NCBI GenBank assembly: GCA_026417195.1
Contig: JAOADS010000004.1
Span: 1-27,959, forward strand
DNA length: 27,959 bases
From: Ignavibacteria bacterium
GTDB lineage: Bacteria; Bacteroidota; Ignavibacteria; Tepidaquicellales; OLB5
Direction of reading: 5' to 3'
Made by a program: the position numbers and the translations under genes. This document shows, piece after piece, positions 23,164-27,959 of the stretch. The notes beneath the pieces are model-generated. The model saw nothing but the letters and a program-made list of their open reading frames with translations. It was not told the origin of the DNA and did not search any database. Each line of letters begins with the position of its first letter. The first letter of the stretch is position 1.

Positions 23164-24117
23164 TTATAATTTAAGATATTCAAACATTTTTATAATTGGC
23201 TTTGCACTCTGCATAATATAAAAGTGGAGACTGGGAACGCCTTTGTTTAATAGTTCTTCAGCCTGTTTCGCAGCCCATCTTGCTCCTATTTCCATGACAT
23301 GTTCCGGTTTGGCAGCAAGTACTTCTTCAGAAAGTTCTTCAGGAATATTAATATAGAAATTCTTTGGAAGAGTTGTAAGGTGGGATTTAGCTGTAAGAAC
23401 TTTAAGCCCGGGTATTATCGGCGCTGTTATATCAGCTTGTCTGCACTTTTCAACGAAATCAAAATAAACTTTATTATCATAAAACATCTGTGTTACTATG
23501 TAGTGAGCACCATAGTCAATTTTTTGTTTTACTCTCTGAATTTCAACCTTCATATTAGGAGCTTCGAAATGCTTTTCAGGATAACCGCTGACACCTATAC
23601 AGAAATCTGTAGGTTTGGCATCAAGCAGGTCTTCTTCGAGATATTTACCTTTATTCATATTGCTTATCTGTTCAACCAGCTGGTAAGCATAAAGATTCTG
23701 AGACTTGTAATCGGGAATAGGCTTATGGAAACCAAGATCGTCTCCCCTTATAGCAAGAACGTTTTCTATTCCAAGGTAATGTAGTTCAATCAGGGCATCT
23801 TCTGTTTCTTCTCTTGTAAAACCTATGCAGAGTAAATGAGGGACAGTATCTATGTTATATTTGTTTTTAATTGCAACACTTATGCCTATTGTACCTGGTC
23901 TTTTCCTCAAAACTTTCTTCTGAATTCCTTTAGGAGTTTCTCTGTATTCAACTTCCGCAGCCCGCGACGTAACATCAATGAAAGGCGGATTATAAGGAAT
24001 TATATCATCAATCACACTGAAAAGATGAGAAATGTCACCACCTCTTTTGGGCGGTATTACCTCAAAGCTGATTAATGGTTTACCTTTTGACTTTTCAAGA
24101 TGCTCAATTACTTTCAT
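23164..24117 (-). CDS. metF: Methylenetetrahydrofolate reductase
   Basis: A 317-residue TIM-barrel flavoenzyme that reduces 5,10-methylene-THF to 5-methyl-THF for methionine synthesis. The N-terminus PLISFEVIPPKRGGD (14-28) contains the catalytic Glu19 in FEVIPP. NVLAIRGDDLGFHKP carries the conserved Asp near FAD, and IVTQMFYDN the conserved Gln; GVSGYPEKHFEAPN matches the FAD-binding part. Length agrees with the bacterial single-domain form. ATG start overlapping the stop of the TolB-like gene by four bases. A methionine synthase gene is not in the window. Confidence 0.95.
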   Translation of the reverse strand: MKVIEHLEKSKGKPLISFEVIPPKRGGDISHLFSVIDDIIPYNPPFIDVTSRAAEVEYRETPKGIQKKVLRKRPGTIGISVAIKNKYNIDTVPHLLCIGFTREETEDALIELHYLGIENVLAIRGDDLGFHKPIPDYKSQNLYAYQLVEQISNMNKGKYLEEDLLDAKPTDFCIGVSGYPEKHFEAPNMKVEIQRVKQKIDYGAHYIVTQMFYDNKVYFDFVEKCRQADITAPIIPGLKVLTAKSHLTTLPKNFYINIPEELSEEVLAAKPEHVMEIGARWAAKQAEELLNKGVPSLHFYIMQSAKPIIKMFEYLKL

Positions 24118-25106
24118 CTCTGAATTGAAGGTGTTATGTTGTTAGCCTTCGTGCCGGTGAGATTTTGTTTCTTTCCGGTTTCAACATTAATAATCCAGAT
24201 CGCTGAAACACCGTCCTGCTGATCATCGTAAACAATTTTTTTACTGTCTCCAGACCATTCAAATTCTACTGTGTTGCCTTTTTCACTTGTCAGTTGTTTC
24301 ATATTACTTCCATCTGGTTTGCAAATATAAATGTTAAAGTTTCCAGATTTGTTGGAAACAAATGCAAGATATTTTCCGTCAGGTGAAAATTTCGGATTAA
24401 ATGAACTGCCTGAAGAAGAGATGGTCTTAATGTTTTTACCGTTTATATCACAAGTTTTCAGTGTGCCTTTATAATTTATATCAAATGATGCAAATGCAAT
24501 CAGTTTCCCCTCGGGATGAAAAGTTCCGTAAATCTCTGCGTCTTTTGTTGAGACTATGGTTTTTTGAGCCTTTTCTGTTGTATCGTTGAGATCAAGTAAT
24601 ACGAGATCAAAATTCTGAGTCATTGAAGAGGAATATATAACCTTTTCGCCGTCTGGAGAAAATTCCCCGTGAGTAGAAAGACTTCCGTCACTTATCGGAT
24701 AAGATTCTCCTGTTGCTATTTCATAAATGTAAATATTATTGTCTTCATCCTTTTCTGAACGATACATAAGAAGAGAACCATCAGGAGAAAAAACCGGATC
24801 AAGCCCTCCGTCTATAAAGACAGGCAGTCTGAAAGTGGATGTGTCATCAAGATCAATCATATATATGAGATCTGTAATCCTGTTGTTTGCTGAGAATACT
24901 ATCTTTCTTCCGTCTGGCGAGAACTTAGGGGCATAACAGTTTATATCAAGTTGAGAAATCTGTTTGACGTTATCTCCATCTTCGTCCATAATGAATATCT
25001 GTTGTTTGTCATTTTTAGTGGCATCGGAACTAAAGGAAATTAGTTTCTTCTGGGAATAAGAAGTAAGAGTAGTAAATAACAATACGATCAATAATAATAT
25101 TTTCAT
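24114..25106 (-). CDS. Exported TolB-like six-repeat beta-propeller protein
   Basis: A 330-residue protein with a signal peptide (about 1-18, MKILLLIVLLFTTLTSYS). Six PD40/WD40-like TolB repeats follow, with the marker FSPDG or a variant near residues 62, 106, 149, 196 (FHPEG), 240 and 284 (WSGD). Each repeat is about 44 residues, so a six-bladed propeller is expected, located in the periplasm. The N-terminal domain of true TolB is missing, and no tol or pal genes are near, so a Tol-Pal role is not supported; binding of protein or glycan partners is the general expectation. It is the first gene of the long minus-strand run and has a good -7 element just upstream. Confidence 0.87.
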   Translation of the reverse strand: MKILLLIVLLFTTLTSYSQKKLISFSSDATKNDKQQIFIMDEDGDNVKQISQLDINCYAPKFSPDGRKIVFSANNRITDLIYMIDLDDTSTFRLPVFIDGGLDPVFSPDGSLLMYRSEKDEDNNIYIYEIATGESYPISDGSLSTHGEFSPDGEKVIYSSSMTQNFDLVLLDLNDTTEKAQKTIVSTKDAEIYGTFHPEGKLIAFASFDINYKGTLKTCDINGKNIKTISSSGSSFNPKFSPDGKYLAFVSNKSGNFNIYICKPDGSNMKQLTSEKGNTVEFEWSGDSKKIVYDDQQDGVSAIWIINVETGKKQNLTGTKANNITPSIQR

Positions 25107-25116
25107 TTAAATTGTT

Positions 25117-25124
25117 CAAATTTA
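25117..25124 (-). promoter_or_regulatory. Putative -7 element (TAAATTTG) for the TolB-like-metF operon
   Basis: On the minus strand TAAATTTG fits TAnnTTTG exactly, 10 nt before the ATG at 25106. Transcription would start about seven bases before the start codon. A TTG further upstream (25151-25149) is 24 nt away, a little too far for a normal -33 element. Confidence 0.45.
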
Positions 25125-25287
25125 GAATTAATCAATCTATTTATTTTACAATGTTAGCCATAATTGTAAAGTGATACAAGTCTGTAGCTTTTCCAATTCA
25201 GGTGTAATTCAGCTTTTCTCACTGATAGCGGAGCAGGTTAGTGTGATTAACTGATATTAATTCATAGAATTTCATAGTCTTTTTCTT

Positions 25288-25295
25288 TAACTTTG
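25288..25295 (+). promoter_or_regulatory. Putative -7 element (TAACTTTG) for the GH2-like gene
   Basis: TAACTTTG fits TAnnTTTG exactly and lies 28 nt before the TTG start at 25324, in the 217-nt gap between divergent genes. No convincing -33 TTG is seen. I find no ORF, hairpin or repeat of note in the rest of the gap (25125-25287). Confidence 0.42.
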
Positions 25296-25323
25296 CAAAA
25301 CTAATTTCCATCCTGCAACTTAA

Positions 25324-27897
25324 TTGAATACAAATAGTTTTGAAAGTTTACTTAGGTTTATACTGTTTGTTTTCTGCCTGTGTAGAATAGATTTTCTTTT
25401 CGCCGAAGTCAGATTTCTGACCAGAAATACCCCTGAACTACCTTCTTACGTTATAAGAAATTCAGAAAATGAATTCAGAAAACTCATAAACCTTAATGGT
25501 GAATGGGAGGTTTCCTTTGAAAAACTTCCCAAAAGAAAAATTTCCGTACCTTTTTGTTATGACGGTAGAGGAGTTGTATCTTGTTCACGGACTTTCGATG
25601 CACTATCGGAAGACGAGCACAGCTGGAATTATATACTGTATGCAGGCGGTATAAATTACCAGGCAGAAATAAAGATAAACGGGAATTTCATTGTAAAACA
25701 TGAAGGTGGCTATACTTCATTCACTACTGTGATACCGGAAAATATAATCAAACCCTCAGGCAATATTATAGAGGTTCTGGTTGATAACAGATTAAGCGAG
25801 GGTAAAACCATCCCGCTGAAAAACACATCGAACTTTCCTAAAAATTACGGAGGGATATACAGGGATATTTATTTAATTGCTGTTCCTGAAGTTTTTATCA
25901 AATCTGTTAATATATCCAGTGAGATAGATATTAATCTCAATGCTGATCTTATCTGTAATGTCCAGGTAAGTTCACTGGGCAACAGCAGGTTTTTATCAGA
26001 AAAAATGTCGTTAAAAATAGAGGTCTATGACACATCAGGAAATCTAAAAGCTAGCGGAAGTTCTGCTGATTTCCTATTACCTTCTAATTCTACAAACTCA
26101 GTCAGCGTTAAATTTACATTGAACTCTCCTTCTTACTGGTCCCCGGATAATCCAAACCTTTACAGGGTAAAGACAACTCTTTTTTCAGACAAAGAAACCA
26201 TTGACGAATATATTACAGATTATGGAATAACAGAAATGATACGCAGATCCGACATAATTACCCTTAATAAATCAGAAATCAGGTTAAAGGGAGTAAATTA
26301 TATTGAAGAATACGGACACAGCGGACTTTGTATTGGCTATGATGAAACGGAAAGAGATGTGAAAATGATCAAAATGATGGGTTTCAATGTAATTAAGCTT
26401 TACGGCAGACCAGCATCTGAAAATCTGATTCACCTTTGTAACAGATATGGGTTGCTTATAATGGAAGAATTACCTTTATACAATGTCCCCTCATCTGTAT
26501 TAGGAACTGAAAATTTTCTGTCACTTGCTGAAAATCAACTTTCTGAGATGATAAGAACTCACCGTAACAACCCTTGTATTCTAGGCTACGGGCTTGGAAA
26601 TGATTTTGACGTTACAGGGGATGAGGGGATCTTGTTTGTTAAAAAAATGAAAGAAGTTGCTTCAAGTCTCGACAATAAAATGATTTACTACTCCACAAGA
26701 AATTATTATGGAGACAGATGCTTTGAGTATGTTGATGCTGTGGGATTTAATTTTTATGAAGGTGATCTCTCACTGCTTAAGGAAATAACAGCTGATATCA
26801 AAAAGAATAAACGCAAGCTGTTTATTTCTAACTTCGGTAAGATAGTTAACCCGTTAAATACAGCCGGAGGTTACAGCGATCCTACAAGTCTTGAGTCTCA
26901 GTCCAAATTTATCATTGATGTTTCAAAAATAATTACTTCCTCTTCTTTACAGGGCGGATTTTTCCATTCTTTTTCAGACTGGAATTCTGATCTGCCAAAT
27001 TTAAGATTTTATGACAATACGAATCAGTATATGAAAACATCTGGTTTGTTTACCTTATATAGGGAACAAAGGGCACCGGCAATTATAATGAGGAAAGAAT
27101 TATTGGGAGAGGATATTCCAAATCTTAATATAGGAGTTTACTCAAAACAACCACCTTTGGTTTTCGTTATTATCGGGCTTGGTGTCTTTATTGTTTTTAT
27201 ATACGTATCAAACAATGTAAGAAGGTTCAGAGAGAACCTTTCAAGGGCTCTTTTCAGACCGTTTATTTTTTTTACAGATGTGAGGGAACAGAACCTCATT
27301 CCCCCTCATTATAATTTACTACTTGCAGTTATATTATCACTTTCATCTGGACTATTCTTTGCAAATCTCATATACTTCTGGAAAGACTCTGAGTTGCTAA
27401 ATATAATGCTTACAGTACTCATATCTGATGAAAAAATTAAACTTACCACAGACAGAATTTTTAATAATCCTCTTCATCTTACTGCTTTTTTAAGTCTGGT
27501 AGCACTATTTAAGACTGGTCTTATGGCGTCTATTATCTGGCTTTTCTCACTTACTCTGAAATACAGAGTCAGGCTAAACAATATTTTAACTGTAACTGTC
27601 TGGAGTTTGTTACCTGTTGTTATTATGCTTGTAATCGGAACGTTCTATCTCAGAATACTTATAGAAAATCCGGAATTTGTTGTCATAGGATTGATATTCA
27701 GCCTTGTTTTATATCTGCTTTGTTTTTACAGAATCCTTAAAGGAGTTTCTGTAATATTTGATTCATTCATTATCAAGGTTTATGTCTATGGAATATTAAC
27801 ATTGATTTTTATAACTGGAGGTTCTGTGTATTTGCTTAATAAAACAAAATATGCTTTGGATTATTTTTATCTTATTATGAGTTTTCTGAAAGGATGA
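25324..27897 (+). CDS. GH2-like (beta-galactosidase fold) ectodomain fused to a multi-pass membrane domain; catalytic residues apparently lost
   Basis: An 857-residue protein. A hydrophobic export signal (about 9-27) is followed by a GH2 jelly-roll domain (55-190, with GGIYRDIYL at 176-184), an Ig-like domain (about 191-300) and a TIM-barrel domain (about 310-580, with MGFNVIKLYG and LLIMEELPLY). In active GH2 enzymes the acid/base Glu is in a GNE motif; here GLGNDFD has Asp427. The nucleophile Glu is normally in SE(F/Y)G; here ISNFGK has Asn503. From 611 to the end there are about six transmembrane helices, somewhat like Yip1-type domains. A non-hydrolytic glycan-sensing or scaffold role is inferred. 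The start is TTG, directly after an in-frame TAA. A 15-codon ORF overlaps its stop at 27894 but is too short to support. Confidence 0.8.
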   Translation: MNTNSFESLLRFILFVFCLCRIDFLFAEVRFLTRNTPELPSYVIRNSENEFRKLINLNGEWEVSFEKLPKRKISVPFCYDGRGVVSCSRTFDALSEDEHSWNYILYAGGINYQAEIKINGNFIVKHEGGYTSFTTVIPENIIKPSGNIIEVLVDNRLSEGKTIPLKNTSNFPKNYGGIYRDIYLIAVPEVFIKSVNISSEIDINLNADLICNVQVSSLGNSRFLSEKMSLKIEVYDTSGNLKASGSSADFLLPSNSTNSVSVKFTLNSPSYWSPDNPNLYRVKTTLFSDKETIDEYITDYGITEMIRRSDIITLNKSEIRLKGVNYIEEYGHSGLCIGYDETERDVKMIKMMGFNVIKLYGRPASENLIHLCNRYGLLIMEELPLYNVPSSVLGTENFLSLAENQLSEMIRTHRNNPCILGYGLGNDFDVTGDEGILFVKKMKEVASSLDNKMIYYSTRNYYGDRCFEYVDAVGFNFYEGDLSLLKEITADIKKNKRKLFISNFGKIVNPLNTAGGYSDPTSLESQSKFIIDVSKIITSSSLQGGFFHSFSDWNSDLPNLRFYDNTNQYMKTSGLFTLYREQRAPAIIMRKELLGEDIPNLNIGVYSKQPPLVFVIIGLGVFIVFIYVSNNVRRFRENLSRALFRPFIFFTDVREQNLIPPHYNLLLAVILSLSSGLFFANLIYFWKDSELLNIMLTVLISDEKIKLTTDRIFNNPLHLTAFLSLVALFKTGLMASIIWLFSLTLKYRVRLNNILTVTVWSLLPVVIMLVIGTFYLRILIENPEFVVIGLIFSLVLYLLCFYRILKGVSVIFDSFIIKVYVYGILTLIFITGGSVYLLNKTKYALDYFYLIMSFLKG

Positions 27898-27938
27898 ATT
27901 TACAGTTACTTAATCTTTTAATTAAAAACAATTTAAGT

Positions 27939-27946
27939 TAATTTTG
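27939..27946 (+). promoter_or_regulatory. Putative -7 element (TAATTTTG) for a gene beyond the window
   Basis: TAATTTTG matches TAnnTTTG exactly, 42 nt after the GH2-like gene and 13 nt before the window end. If real, the next gene starts a separate transcript to the right. Confidence 0.3.
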
Positions 27947-27959
27947 CACAGGTTAATTG

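Noticed and set aside
23157..23183. TTG start for the class II aldolase, overlapping metF by 20 nt
   Set aside because: An in-frame ATG at 23156 lies just after the metF stop and before the conserved region, giving a length near that of FucA; the extra nine residues have no family support.
23299..23784. 161-codon plus-strand ORF opposite metF
   Set aside because: It lies wholly antisense to a well-supported metF gene, and its product is a Cys/Phe-rich sequence with no domain pattern, typical of a shadow frame.
24114..25106. Annotation as TolB of the Tol-Pal system
   Set aside because: Only the propeller repeats are present; the TolB N-terminal domain is missing and no tolQRA or pal genes are nearby.
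27894..27941. 15-codon ORF overlapping the GH2-like stop (ATGA)
   Set aside because: Too short, no ribosome-binding signal and no recognisable pattern; a promoter-like element follows at once.

Overview
This AT-rich window (GC roughly 35-40 % by eye) reads as a chromosomal segment of a Gram-negative bacterium of the Bacteroidota/Chlorobiota/Ignavibacteriota group. The evidence is: two proteins with type IX secretion C-terminal sorting domains, an LPS gene (kdsB), an almost complete lack of Shine-Dalgarno sequences before genes, and promoter-like TAnnTTTG elements of the Bacteroidota type close to several start codons. The assignment to an Ignavibacteria-like lineage is inference. No tRNA, rRNA, CRISPR array, insertion sequence or prophage was seen.

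Layout. 1-204: 3' end of a T9SS cargo gene. 205-403: intergenic region with a consensus SD, a 7-codon ORF and a well-formed three-way-junction RNA with terminator-like ends, lying between convergent genes. 404-1537 (-): GT4-type glycosyltransferase. 1631-6015 (+): tight operon of a lipoprotein, a PH-domain membrane protein, and ccmC-ccmD-ccmE-ccmF for cytochrome c maturation; CcmE has the rare Cys (CxxxY) heme site. 9313-6012 (-): operon plsC-gatC-kdsB-pyrG, joining lipid/LPS synthesis, tRNA amidation and CTP supply. 9437-10936 (+): carA and a VOC-fold protein. 11048-14421 (+): a short NuoG separated from other nuo genes, a terminator, then argS.

25106-14427 (-): a run of eleven genes, most spaced by 30 nt or less or overlapping: TolB-like beta-propeller protein, metF, class II aldolase, ddl, FtsB/DivIC-like protein, rarA/mgsA, ROK kinase, crotonase-family protein, arginase, rlmN and a T9SS-sorted protein. 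25324-27897 (+): a large protein with a GH2 glycosidase-like ectodomain, whose two catalytic glutamates appear to be replaced, fused to a multi-pass membrane domain.

Most genes are housekeeping. The parts most worth a second look are the SD/mini-ORF/structured RNA locus at 211-340, the apparently non-catalytic GH2-membrane fusion, the CxxxY-type CcmE in a reduced ccm cluster, the ROK kinase that has lost most of its zinc motif, and the detached short NuoG. Start codons are unusual: TTG is the apparent start for pyrG, arginase, the FtsB-like gene, rarA and the GH2-like gene, and GTG for kdsB and carA.
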